The notes under the pieces were generated by a model. It was given only the letters and a program-made list of their open reading frames with translations. It did no database searches and was not told the DNA's origin. A stretch of DNA of 64,000 bases from Streptomyces fulvoviolaceus (GTDB lineage: Bacteria > Actinomycetota > Actinomycetes > Streptomycetales > Streptomycetaceae), in the NCBI RefSeq assembly GCF_000718165.1, contig NZ_JOEY01000064.1:11597-75596 (forward strand), read 5' to 3'. A program made the position numbers and the translations under genes. Positions 40,721 through 48,644 of the stretch are shown here, piece by piece. Positions within the stretch are counted from its first letter, which is position 1. Every line of letters begins with the position of its first letter.

Positions 40721-41197
40721 TCACCTGCCGGGCAGGCAGTTGGCGAGCCAGTCCGCCTGTTGCGCACGACTGCCGCCGCCATCGCCGTCCACCACATAGG
40801 CCAACGCCTCCACGAAGGTAGAACCCAGTGGCCAGAGGCAGTTCGGCCCCACGGCGATGACGCGACCGCTGGCCGCAATGTACGCAAGGAACTGACTCGA
40901 CCACATGCCCAGAGGGCTGTAGTTCTCTCCGTAATGTCGCCTCAGCGTGGAGGCTTCCTCGGCGGCGTCGATGCAGGCGTGAACGGGGTCCATGTGCAGT
41001 GACGAACCGGGGACACGGGTCGGGGAGCTCATGATCGTCAGCTCGCCGAACTCGGCCCAGACCGCTGTCGCCAGGTCGTTGAGTTCGAACCCGGCACCCG
41101 TCAGTTTCCGTGTCCAGTCCGTGATGGCGATCTTGCGACCTGGTGTCCACCCGGCAGCACCAAGCGCGTCCAGCACCGGCGGACTGTAAGCCGTCAT
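40721..41197 (-). CDS. SUKH-3 family immunity-like protein
   Basis: I start at ATG 41197 (MTAYSPPVLDALGAAGWTPG); a longer frame begins at 41275. The blocks GWTPGRKIAITDW, AVWAEFGELTIMS, YSPLGMWSSQFLAYIAASGR and GPNCLWPLGSTFVEALAYVV are those of SUKH-3, a group of immunity proteins against polymorphic toxins. No matching toxin gene is nearby, so it may be an orphan immunity gene acquired for defence. It is soluble and of normal length. Confidence 0.75.
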   Translation of the reverse strand: MTAYSPPVLDALGAAGWTPGRKIAITDWTRKLTGAGFELNDLATAVWAEFGELTIMSSPTRVPGSSLHMDPVHACIDAAEEASTLRRHYGENYSPLGMWSSQFLAYIAASGRVIAVGPNCLWPLGSTFVEALAYVVDGDGGGSRAQQADWLANCLPGR

Positions 41198-41662
41198 CGA
41201 CTCACTGATGTGTTCACTGTTGTGTTCTATACGCCCTCCCACTCGACCTATGTGTGTTGCCCCAGCCTGCCGCACATCCCCACCAACGGACAGGGTTATT
41301 GGTCACGAAGGACACGAAGATCGTTTACGGGACAGCCCTTAGGCTCGAAAGACCGCCTCTGACCAGCGGGAATGGTGAAGTCCCACTGGAGTACTAGCCG
41401 TCTCATGTGAGTTGTCGGTTAGGCACATTCCCAGGGCTGCCGGCCGCCGGACAGCAGCGCCCTGATCCAGCTCCGGTCTCCATCCGTATCCCGCGGTGCG
41501 AAGTAACGGAGGTACATCCGTGCGCCCCGTTTCTTCTTCGTAGCCCGCCGTCTCGTTCGGCCGAACGAGTTGTCGGCAGAGCGACACCGGCGGTCTCGCC
41601 TCCGCGCAGGGCTTGTGTTGAACTGCGCACCATAGTCCGCAAGCGAGAGCGGGGTGGCCGCG
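41198..41662. other. gap with IS-end-like sequence and a coding-like remnant
   Basis: At 41321-41340 the sequence ACGGGACAGCCCTT resembles the outer end of an IS5-type element. On the minus strand around 41421-41560 a tail reads KKKRGARMYLRYFAPRDTDG, then SWIRALLSGGRQPWECA before a stop; it has no clear start. Nothing else is supported. Confidence 0.25.
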
Positions 41663-42106
41663 ATGCCTCTTGAGGGCGAGTACGAGCCGAGTCCGGCGCA
41701 GTGGGTGCGCGAACAGGTCGAGCTGTATGAGAGTTCGGGCGGCATGCAGGGGACGACGCTTTGGGACACGGGCCTGCCCGTCGTCATTCTCACGACGCGC
41801 GGCGCGAAGAGCGGCAAGGTTCGCAAGATCCCGCTGATGCGCGTGGAGCACGAAGGGCAGTACGCGGCCGTGGCCTCGAAGGCCGGCTTCCCGCGTCACC
41901 CGGTCTGGTACTTCAACGTCAAGTCCGACCCGCGCGTGGAGCTCCAGGACGGCTCGATACGCCGGGACATGACGGCCCGTGAGATCACCGGGGACGAGAA
42001 GGCCGAGTGGTGGGAGCGCGCGGTCGCCGCGTATCCGCCGTACGCCGAATACCAGGAGAAGACCGACCGCGTGATCCCCGTCTTCGTGCTGGACCCGTGT
42101 ACGTAG
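41663..42106 (+). CDS. deazaflavin (F420)-dependent nitroreductase-type protein
   Basis: The product of 147 residues has [60 protein letters not shown], and [12 protein letters not shown]. These are the signature blocks of the Ddn family of F420-dependent reductases. ATG 41663 is preceded by GGGGTGG. It is expected to be cytoplasmic or membrane-peripheral and to reduce quinones or nitro compounds with F420H2. It stands alone between gaps. Confidence 0.85.
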   Translation: MPLEGEYEPSPAQWVREQVELYESSGGMQGTTLWDTGLPVVILTTRGAKSGKVRKIPLMRVEHEGQYAAVASKAGFPRHPVWYFNVKSDPRVELQDGSIRRDMTAREITGDEKAEWWERAVAAYPPYAEYQEKTDRVIPVFVLDPCT

Positions 42107-42296
42107 TAGGGCCGGACAGTCTCACTTGAACTTGTCCCCGGAATGCGAACTGAAGAAGGTCAGGTGAGACAGAGGCAAGGTCTCGTGAAACGGGACATCC
42201 GTTGCCCTGCACTGTCTCATGGACGTGTCAGACATGCCATTCAGATGACACTACCGGTGAGAAGAAGACCCGGAGTATGAGAACCTCCAACAAGTT

Positions 42297-42872
42297 TCAG
42301 GCCGCGAAGCCGACCGCCGTCACGTACTCATACTCGCCCCACTGGGAACCCAAGTCGATCACCGCGTCGTTGATCCAGGCCTCGTCGAGAGCTTCGTTGT
42401 CGTCTGCGGCCCAGGCCTGCACCACGCGATCCCAGTGGCGGACGTTGAGCGTGCGGTACGCGACCACGCGTTGCCGAGACCTCGGGACCTGGCTCTGATT
42501 GAGCGGGTGGAACTCCACGCGGGTCCCGCGTCCTTCGCGATTGAGGCGGGCCAGCAAGTACTTGGCCACGTTGTGCCGACGCACGGTACGGTACGCGGTC
42601 TCGATCTTCTGCAGGTTCCTCTTCGACGGACCGCGCTTACCGTCGACCCACGCCTTGAGTGTACGGTCGGTGACCGTCAGGCCGGCCTCACGGGCAGCCT
42701 GACGGGCGTGGTCGGTGCGAGTGAGGTAGTACAGACGGGCGAGCAGGCCACGCCGTGCCGTGATCGGGGTGGCGATGAAGCCGGCGAGCGTATCGAGCTG
42801 GCGGGCCACGGCCTCGTGTCCCTTGACGCCCCGAGCCCCGAATTTGCCGAACTCGATATTCCTCTCCGGCAT
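42297..42872 (-). CDS. HTH DNA-binding protein of plasmid/element type
   Basis: The 191-residue protein contains RRGLLARLYYLTRTDHARQA, LTVTDRTLKAWVDGKRGPSK and RNLQKIETAYRTVRRHNVAK, a helix-turn-helix with a basic flank. Then come TRVEFHPLNQ, RQRVVAYRTLNVRHWDRVVQ, AWAADDNEALDEAWINDAVI and a C-terminal GEYEYVTAVGF. I recall relatives on Streptomyces elements but cannot assign a function. The overall plan (HTH followed by a strand-rich tail) is loosely like telomere terminal proteins, which is only a guess. Upstream, 42873-43077 holds its promoter region and no other gene. Confidence 0.55.
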   Translation of the reverse strand: MPERNIEFGKFGARGVKGHEAVARQLDTLAGFIATPITARRGLLARLYYLTRTDHARQAAREAGLTVTDRTLKAWVDGKRGPSKRNLQKIETAYRTVRRHNVAKYLLARLNREGRGTRVEFHPLNQSQVPRSRQRVVAYRTLNVRHWDRVVQAWAADDNEALDEAWINDAVIDLGSQWGEYEYVTAVGFAA

Positions 42873-43077
42873 CTTCGTCTCCTCAACCTGCTCAAAATTG
42901 ACGGAGCCTCAAGCGCATGCGCTCAGGGCGAGTTAAGAATATCTGACTCTCAGGCCTGGACGGGCGGCGCCTCAATTTCTGGACCGCGTGAGTTCAGTGG
43001 AATTTCACGGCTCGCAGTCACGATTCCGCCCCCACTCTGTGAAACTGCACGACCACTTGCTCAACTTGCAGGATCGA

Positions 43078-44466
43078 CCCCAGGGCGGTGTCGTTGAGCG
43101 GTTGCGTCCGGCTTGATGCCGATTCAGGCATCTTGTGGGGCTGGTGAGTCGTGTCGGGAGATAGGGCGGTGACAGGCACGACCAGCGGGTGATCATGAGG
43201 TTTCGAGTCCCTGATCACCACGTCGGAAGACCGTGCCTGCCCACTCATCATCGCCCATGCCTGTCGGCCTGGGCCGGCTCACTGCTGCCCGGTCTCCCGC
43301 GCCCGGGGAACGCCCGGATCCGCTGGACTGTCTGGCAGCGGTGCCCGATCCGCGACGGGCCAAGGGCCGCCGTCATCCCCTCGCGTTCGTCCTCGCGCTG
43401 GCCGCGTGCGCGGTCCTGGCGGGGGCGAAGTCGCTTGCCGCGATCGCGGAGTGGGCCGCCGACGCACCACCCGCCGCGCTCGCGGCTCTCGGCGGCCCGC
43501 CCCGGGAGCCGTCCGGTCCCACCGCGCCGGCCGAGACCACGGTCCGCCGGGTTCTGCAGCGCGTCGACGGCGACGCCCTGGACGCCGCGATCGGCACCTG
43601 GCTCGCCGCCCGCGACCCCGACAGCCCGCCAGTCGCGCCGAGCAAGCCCGAGCGGCCCCGCCGCTCGCTGGCAGTGGACGGCAAGACCGTGCGCAGCACC
43701 CGCCGCGCGGACGGCACCCAGGTCCACCTGCTCGCCGCGATGACCGGCGCAGGCCTGGTCACCGCCCAGCGCGAGGTGGACCGCAAGACCAACAAGATCA
43801 CCGTCCTTCGGCCCCTCCTTGCCCCGCTCGACCTGACCGACACCGTGGTCACCCTCGACGCGCTGCACTCCCAAGTCGCCTACGCCCGCTTCCTGGTGGA
43901 GGACAAGCAGGCCCACTACATCGCCGTGATCAAGGCGAACCAGCCGCTGCTGCACCAGCAGCAGAAGAAGCTTCCCTGGCGGGACGTCCCGCTGCTGAGG
44001 ACCCGCGCCACCGCCCACAGCCGCGACGAGATCCGCCGCGTCAAGACCTGCACCGCCACCCGCGGCCTCGCCTTCCCCCACGCCGTGCAAGCTGTCCAGA
44101 TCGTGCGCCGCCGCATCGTCACCACCGGCAAGGTCGCTCTGGAACGCGTCTACGCGGTCACCGACCTGACGGCCGACCAGGCCGACGCTCCCGAGATCGC
44201 GCACCGCGTCCGCGAGCACTGGGGCGTCGAGAACAAGATCCACCATGTGCGTGACACCTTGTGGGCCGAGGACGCCTCCCGCGTACGCACCGGCACCTCA
44301 CCCATGGCCGGCCTGCGTAACCTCGCCCTTGGAGCCCTCCGCCTCGCCGGACATATCAGCATCACCGCTGGCTCCGGCACCACGCGCGGGACGCCACCCG
44401 ACCTCTGGCCACCCTAGGCATCACATGATCAAACCGGACATCCCCCTGAGCGACGCGATCCTGGGG
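43078..44466 (+). mobile_element. ISAs1-family insertion sequence
   Basis: The left end CCCCAGGGCGGTGTCGTTGA starts near 43078. The right end is the complement of CCCTGAGCGACGCGATCCTGGGG (44444-44466). The two ends agree at about 17 of 24 positions. One transposase gene fills the unit. Confidence 0.7.
43233..44417 (+). CDS. ISAs1-family transposase
   Basis: The 394-residue protein has the H-repeat/ISAs1 pattern: DCLAAVPDPRRAKGRRHPLA, FVLALAACAVLAGAKSLAAI, ETTVRRVLQRVDGDALD, RSLAVDGKTVRST, VVTLDALHSQVAYARFLVED, and the C-terminal HWGVENKIHHVRDTLWAEDA. GTG 43233 is used as start; an ATG at 43257 is a possible alternative. Length is normal and no break is seen, so it may be active. Confidence 0.9.
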   Translation: MPAHSSSPMPVGLGRLTAARSPAPGERPDPLDCLAAVPDPRRAKGRRHPLAFVLALAACAVLAGAKSLAAIAEWAADAPPAALAALGGPPREPSGPTAPAETTVRRVLQRVDGDALDAAIGTWLAARDPDSPPVAPSKPERPRRSLAVDGKTVRSTRRADGTQVHLLAAMTGAGLVTAQREVDRKTNKITVLRPLLAPLDLTDTVVTLDALHSQVAYARFLVEDKQAHYIAVIKANQPLLHQQQKKLPWRDVPLLRTRATAHSRDEIRRVKTCTATRGLAFPHAVQAVQIVRRRIVTTGKVALERVYAVTDLTADQADAPEIAHRVREHWGVENKIHHVRDTLWAEDASRVRTGTSPMAGLRNLALGALRLAGHISITAGSGTTRGTPPDLWPP

Positions 44467-44638
44467 TCAGACTGTGGAGTCGGTGATAAGGCCCGGTCGA
44501 AGACGAAAGGAGGGCTGCCGTAGCACTGGTTGGGCGATGTCGGGAGCCGTCCCCGCGGCGGACCCAGCTTGTCACCTCCCCCGTATACGGTGTGGCGTCC
44601 GCATCATTCGAAATCTTGTACAAGGGAGAGGCGAAGCC

Positions 44639-45022
44639 GTGGAACCCTGGTTCAAGGGCATCGGCCCCGTCACGTTGTTCATCGAAGATCTGGTGGAGAC
44701 GAAGAAGTTCTACGAGGACATCTTCGGCCTGACGGCGGTCTTCGAGGACGCGGACTCGGTCGTTTTCAACTTCGGCAACACCCTGGTCAACCTGCTGAAG
44801 TCCTCCCAGGCCAGTGAACTGGTTGAGCCCTCGAAGGTCGCGGCGCTCGAGGCCGGCGTGCGCTTCCAGATCACGATCGAGGTGGAAGACGTGGACGCAG
44901 TGTGCGAGAAACTCGCGGAACGCGGTGTGAAGCTCCTCAACGGTCCCCAGGACCGGCCCTGGGATATCCGGACCGCCGCCTTCGCCGACCCGTCGGGCCA
45001 CGTCTGGGAGATCGCCAAGTAA
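44639..45022 (+). CDS. VOC/glyoxalase-family protein
   Basis: GTG 44639 follows GGGAGAGG at 8 bases. The 127-residue product has the paired beta-alpha-beta-beta-beta modules of the vicinal oxygen chelate fold: GIGPVTLFIEDLVETKKFYE, DADSVVFNFGNTLVNLLKSS, RFQITIEVEDVDAVCEKLAE, and DIRTAAFADPSGHVWEIAK. Whether it is a metal-dependent enzyme or a binding protein cannot be told. Its stop overlaps the start of the DinB-like gene (TAATG), so the two are coupled. Together they lie between two ISAs1-type ends. Confidence 0.85.
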   Translation: MEPWFKGIGPVTLFIEDLVETKKFYEDIFGLTAVFEDADSVVFNFGNTLVNLLKSSQASELVEPSKVAALEAGVRFQITIEVEDVDAVCEKLAERGVKLLNGPQDRPWDIRTAAFADPSGHVWEIAK

Positions 45023-45519
45023 TGGCCAACACCGAGATGATGACGCTGTTGGGCTTCCTGAACGGCAAGCGCAAGCACGTCCTGGGCATCCTCGAGGGCC
45101 TCGAAGACGAAGCGCTTCGGCGCCCGGTGCTTCCGTCCGGCTGCACCTGCCTGGGCCTCGTGCACCATCTCGCCCTGGACGACGAGAAGTTCTGGTTCCG
45201 CGCCGTCGCGGCGGGCCAGCAGGTCGCGATCGATGAGATCCTGGGCTCCGACGACGACGCTTGGAAGCCTGCCCCGGAGAAGTCGGCACAGGAGATCTTC
45301 GCCTTGTACCGCAAGGAGAGCGAGCTCTCCGACGCGATCCTCGCCGGTGCCGACCCGGACGCGCCCACGCCTTGGTGGCCCGACTTCTTCGACGGCTGGC
45401 GCTACGACAACCTCCGCGAAGTCGTCCTGCACGTCATCACCGAGACCGCGACCCACGCCGGGCACCTCGACGCCGTCCGGGAACTCATCGACGGGAAACA
45501 GCGGCTCGTCATCACCTGA
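45022..45519 (+). CDS. DinB/DUF664-family protein
   Basis: The 165-residue helical protein has LLGFLNGKRKHVLGILEGLE, SGCTCLGLVHHLALDDEKFW and LREVVLHVITETATHAGHLD, with three histidines spaced as in the DinB four-helix bundle that binds a metal. Such proteins often act as thiol transferases or are uncharacterised. It is translationally coupled to the glyoxalase-family gene, a common pairing in actinobacteria. Confidence 0.85.
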   Translation: MANTEMMTLLGFLNGKRKHVLGILEGLEDEALRRPVLPSGCTCLGLVHHLALDDEKFWFRAVAAGQQVAIDEILGSDDDAWKPAPEKSAQEIFALYRKESELSDAILAGADPDAPTPWWPDFFDGWRYDNLREVVLHVITETATHAGHLDAVRELIDGKQRLVIT

Positions 45520-45606
45520 CCACTGTCGCTCCTGGCCACAGAGCCGAGGCCGGCGAGTGTGAAACAAGCCCGCGAGGGCGCAGGGCCAAGGCTCACGGGA
45601 CAGAAC

Positions 45607-45629
45607 CACTGAACGACGCCGCCCTGGGC
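45607..45629. repeat. third ISAs1-type terminal repeat, without transposase
   Basis: CCACTGAACGACGCCGCCCTGGG matches the complement of the left end of the ISAs1 element (43078-43100) at about 20 of 23 positions, better than the element's own right end does. It lies directly at the point where the HTH gene downstream is cut. Confidence 0.65.
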
Positions 45630-46085
45630 CAGACATGGCTCGCTTGAGTGTTTCACCCGGTTCACGTGTCCTTCGGCATCACCGGAACCCCACTGCAGGG
45701 TCAGGCCGGCGGTCACGGCGTCGAGGTCCTGGCGGAGGAAGCCGGCGAAGCCCTGTGAGCTGGGGTTTTGCAGGGCTGGCAGGTCGGTGATGAAGTACAG
45801 GGCCGGCCCGAGGGTGCCGTCGGCGTTGCGGTCGCGGTCACGCAGCAGGAATCCGTGCTTCTCCAGTTCCTCCAGGCCGGTGGTCACCGCGTCGACGCGT
45901 TCGCGGCCGTGTCGGGCCAGGTTGGCGACGGTGACCTGCCAGCCGTCCCGGTGGGTGCTGATGTAGCCGAAGAGCCCCTTCGCCCTGTAGGAGATCTGGC
46001 TGTCGCGGAACAACCCGTTGGCGATCTGGGTGAACTGATCCCCTGCCATTACCCCACGGCGGACCCCGGCTCCGAAGCCGCTCAT
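45630..46085 (-). pseudogene. helix-turn-helix replication/regulatory protein, 3' end cut
   Basis: From ATG 46085 the protein reads GVRRGVMAGDQFTQIANGLF, SQISYRAKGLFGYISTHRDG, WQVTVANLARHGRERVDAVT, TGLEELEKHGFLLRDRDRN, LGPALYFITDLP. This is a winged-helix protein found at the head of Streptomyces conjugative modules. Family sequence stops near 45640, where the third ISAs1-type end begins; the frame then runs into unrelated DNA. The intact C-terminus is missing, so function may be lost. Confidence 0.7.
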
Positions 46086-46171
46086 CGCGCTGCCCCTGGT
46101 GCAGGCCGTGTGCGGTGGCCTCGGCAGCACACCGTGCCCACCAGGTGGTGGCCGCCGGTGGGCACGGGTGC

Positions 46172-46792
46172 GGAGGCGTGCGTGTGTTCCATGCTGTCAG
46201 TCCACCCGCCGACCCCGACCAGGCTGACGGCCACCAGCCCCGACCATCAGTCACGATCCGGCAACACGGCCGTCTAGCTGTCGTGGTCGGGCCTGTGGTC
46301 GGGCCGACCACGGCACCTCAGCAGCTCGTGCAGTGGTGGCGTACGCCGATTGCGCAGCCCTGTCCGGGCGGTGCGCAATCGTCCTGCGCAACCGACTGAG
46401 GATCGTGCGCAGTCGCGTTGTGGGAAGTGGATGCGCAGTGCGGTCCACGGCAGCCCATGTCCTCTTGTGCAGAGCCGGGTGCCGCGATACGCAGCCCCGG
46501 GCCGCGGGCCGGGCGGTATCCGTCTGCGCACCGGCGTTCGGGGCCGTCCGCGCTGCGGCACGAGGCGTCGCTGCAGTCGTCGGCCGGGGGCTGGTCGCTG
46601 CCAGGGTGAGCTCCCACCGACCTACGGCCCACCGACGCGTGGTCGGGCCTGTGGTCGGGCCGACCATGACCCCGACCACGAGCTTCGTATCCCCATCGTG
46701 ACCGTGGTCGGCCTCTCGTGGTCGGTGGTCGGGTTGGGGCCGACGGCTTTTCTCAAGGTCAGCAACATCCGTTCTGACCTGGGAGTTTGACC
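46172..46792. repeat. structured leader before the conjugation genes (copy 2)
   Basis: The ~620 bp before the TcpC-like gene carry six TGCGCA sites (46352, 46373, 46386, 46407, 46433, 46525), an inverted pair CGATTGCGCA / TGCGCAATCG (46348-46357, 46373-46382), and two GGTCGGGCCGACC palindromes inside longer GTGGTCGG repeats. There is no coding-like frame. It is homologous to 39931-40527. Candidate roles are transfer or replication origin, partition site, or a long regulatory RNA leader. Confidence 0.65.
46757..46779 (+). promoter_or_regulatory. stem-loop GGTCAG-n11-CTGACC next to ribosome site
   Basis: GGTCAG (46757-46762) and CTGACC (46774-46779) are perfect complements. The GGGAG ribosome site begins two bases later and the start codon 14 bases later. 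The same sequence is kept unchanged in the orphan leader copy, which supports a role as operator or translational control element. Confidence 0.45.
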
Positions 46793-47728
46793 ATGTCCCC
46801 TGGCAAGCAGGCCGCAGAGAACGAGGCCCCTGCTCCGATGGCGGCCGGCGCCCGGCTGGAGGCGATGCGGCGCCGCGTCTGTCTTTCACGCCTGGCCGCT
46901 TGGACCGCGATCGCGGCCGGCCCGATCGCCCTCGGCATCGTCATCACCTCCACCCCGGCCACCGTCTCGGCGGCCACCCAGGCCCAGCCCGCCACCGCAG
47001 TGCGCACCACGGCAGTGGCCGCCGACCCAGCCGGCTATACGCAGCTGTTCGTCAGCACGTGGCTGCGCAGTAGTTCGGATGACACCACGAGTGCGCAGGC
47101 GCGGCTTGCGCACTCGATGGCGCCGGACGTCGAACTGCCCGACCCGGCCGCGGATGCGCAGTCGGCGCTTCAGTCCGTGACGGCGGTGCGCAGTGCGCAG
47201 CGCGCGGACGGTGTGTGGTCGGTGACGGTGGCTGCGCAGTACACCGACGGACGGTTGCGGTACTACGCCGTGCCGGTGGCCGCCGATCGCGCGGGCGCCT
47301 CGTTCGCCGTGTCCGGTGCACCGGGCGTGGTGGCCGGCCCGGCCCGGGCCGAGGTGCCGACGTCGTCGTACGGCGTGAATGTCCCGGAGGGTGATCTGTC
47401 GTCTGCGGTTGGGGAGTTCCTCGCCGCATACCTGACCGGTGCCGGTGAGGTCGACCGCTACCTCGCGCCCAGCGTGACGCTGTCGCCGGTCTCCCCCGCC
47501 CCGTACACGACGGTCTCCGTGCAGCAGGTGTCCGCCGTCGAGGAAGCGGCTGCCGCCGAGCAGGTGCCGGCCGACGGGACCAAGGTCCGCGTCCTCGCAC
47601 AGGTGGAAGCCCGGGACGCCGGCGGGCGGTGGCCGCTGGCGTACGAGCTCGCGCTCACGGCCCGCTCCGGCCGGTGGGACGTCTCCGCGCTTGAGTCCGG
47701 CACCGCTCAGAACGGGGGTGCCCGGTGA
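46793..47728 (+). CDS. TcpC-like conjugal transfer protein
   Basis: ATG 46793 follows GGGAG. The protein has a cytoplasmic basic start, one membrane helix (AAWTAIAAGPIALGIVITST) and two similar extracytoplasmic domains (YTQLFVSTWLRSSSDDTTSA ... VWSVTVAAQYTDGRLRYYAV; AVGEFLAAYLTGAGEVDRYL ... WPLAYELALTARSGRWDVSA). This is the plan of TcpC/VirB8-type proteins of Gram-positive conjugation machines, which form part of the channel. It opens the operon; its end overlaps the next start (GTGA). Confidence 0.75.
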   Translation: MSPGKQAAENEAPAPMAAGARLEAMRRRVCLSRLAAWTAIAAGPIALGIVITSTPATVSAATQAQPATAVRTTAVAADPAGYTQLFVSTWLRSSSDDTTSAQARLAHSMAPDVELPDPAADAQSALQSVTAVRSAQRADGVWSVTVAAQYTDGRLRYYAVPVAADRAGASFAVSGAPGVVAGPARAEVPTSSYGVNVPEGDLSSAVGEFLAAYLTGAGEVDRYLAPSVTLSPVSPAPYTTVSVQQVSAVEEAAAAEQVPADGTKVRVLAQVEARDAGGRWPLAYELALTARSGRWDVSALESGTAQNGGAR

Positions 47729-48066
47729 ACACCGTGGACAGCCTGATGCTCGCCGGGCAGTTGGACGACCTCGGCGACTCGTGGATCACCATGTTCCAGG
47801 ACTGGGCGACTAAGGGCCTGAGCGCCGGTCTGCTTGTCCTCGTCGTCGTCCTCATGATCCAGAAGTTCAGCCTCAAGGCCGGGATCGGCGCCCTACTGCT
47901 GATGATCATCGCGCTGGGGTTGTACAACTCCCGCGAGGACCTGGCGACCATGTTCGAGGACGAGGTCAAGAATCCTGCCAAAGGTGCACCCGCTATCCCC
48001 GGCATCGTGCGCAGTCCTGACTCGGTCGTACGGGAGCACTCCGCCGGCGCAGGCGGCTGGCTGTGA
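47725..48066 (+). CDS. small two-helix membrane protein of the transfer apparatus
   Basis: The 113-residue product has two hydrophobic segments (LSAGLLVLVVVLMIQKF and GIGALLLMIIALGLYN) and a polar C-terminus. Size and position, between the TcpC-like gene and the PrgI-like gene, suggest a VirB2- or TcpD-like subunit. It overlaps both neighbours by four bases. Confidence 0.6.
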   Translation: MNTVDSLMLAGQLDDLGDSWITMFQDWATKGLSAGLLVLVVVLMIQKFSLKAGIGALLLMIIALGLYNSREDLATMFEDEVKNPAKGAPAIPGIVRSPDSVVREHSAGAGGWL

Positions 48067-48644
48067 GCGCGGCCGCCGCTGGGCGGGTGGGCCGCTTCTA
48101 CACCGCCGCCCGTCGCCACCCCTGGGTGCTGGGGAAGGTCGCGGACTGGAAGATCCCGCTCGGCCCGTACACACCCGCGCAGATCGCGGTCGCCGTCGTC
48201 GGCGGCTTCCTTCTCGTCAAAACCCTCAGCTGGTGGTCGTGGATGGGGCCGGTCCCGATCGCGGCCTGGCTGCTGGCCATCTGGGCGGTCCGTCGTCCGA
48301 AGATCAAGGGCCGCGCCCCGATGCAGGCGGCGCTGGGCTGGGTGCTGCTTACCTGGCAGCCCCGCGGCGGGCGGATCGGCGGGCGGGCCGCCCGCGACCG
48401 CGCCCCCCACCCACTGCTCGGCGGCTTCACCATCGAGGGCGCGCCCGTGCCCAGGCCTGTGACGGCTCCCGCACCGTCCCGTTCGGCTCGGCGGCGTGCC
48501 GCCCGAGTGCCGCGCCCGAGCCCGGCTGCAACCCGTTCGTCCACGCGCCACCGCATGCAGCCGACTGCTCCCGCAGCGGCGGGGCCGGTGTCGGGAGTGC
48601 AGCAGCTGCTCACGCTCGCCGGGCAGGGCGGGGGTGCGCGGTGA
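48063..48644 (+). CDS. PrgI/TcpE-like (VirB3-type) membrane protein
   Basis: The 193-residue product has WKIPLGPYTPAQIAVAVVGG followed by a second hydrophobic segment (MGPVPIAAWLLAIWAV), a basic loop and a long Pro/Arg/Ala-rich tail. Two helices near the N-terminus just before a VirB4-type ATPase gene is the standard position of the VirB3/PrgI subunit. It overlaps the ATPase start by four bases (GTGA). Confidence 0.6.
   Translation: MSAAAAGRVGRFYTAARRHPWVLGKVADWKIPLGPYTPAQIAVAVVGGFLLVKTLSWWSWMGPVPIAAWLLAIWAVRRPKIKGRAPMQAALGWVLLTWQPRGGRIGGRAARDRAPHPLLGGFTIEGAPVPRPVTAPAPSRSARRRAARVPRPSPAATRSSTRHRMQPTAPAAAGPVSGVQQLLTLAGQGGGAR

Noticed and set aside
42297..42872. Telomere terminal protein (Tpg) assignment
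   Set aside because: Only a loose likeness in the HTH part; the characteristic conserved tail of Tpg is not seen, so it is left as an HTH protein.
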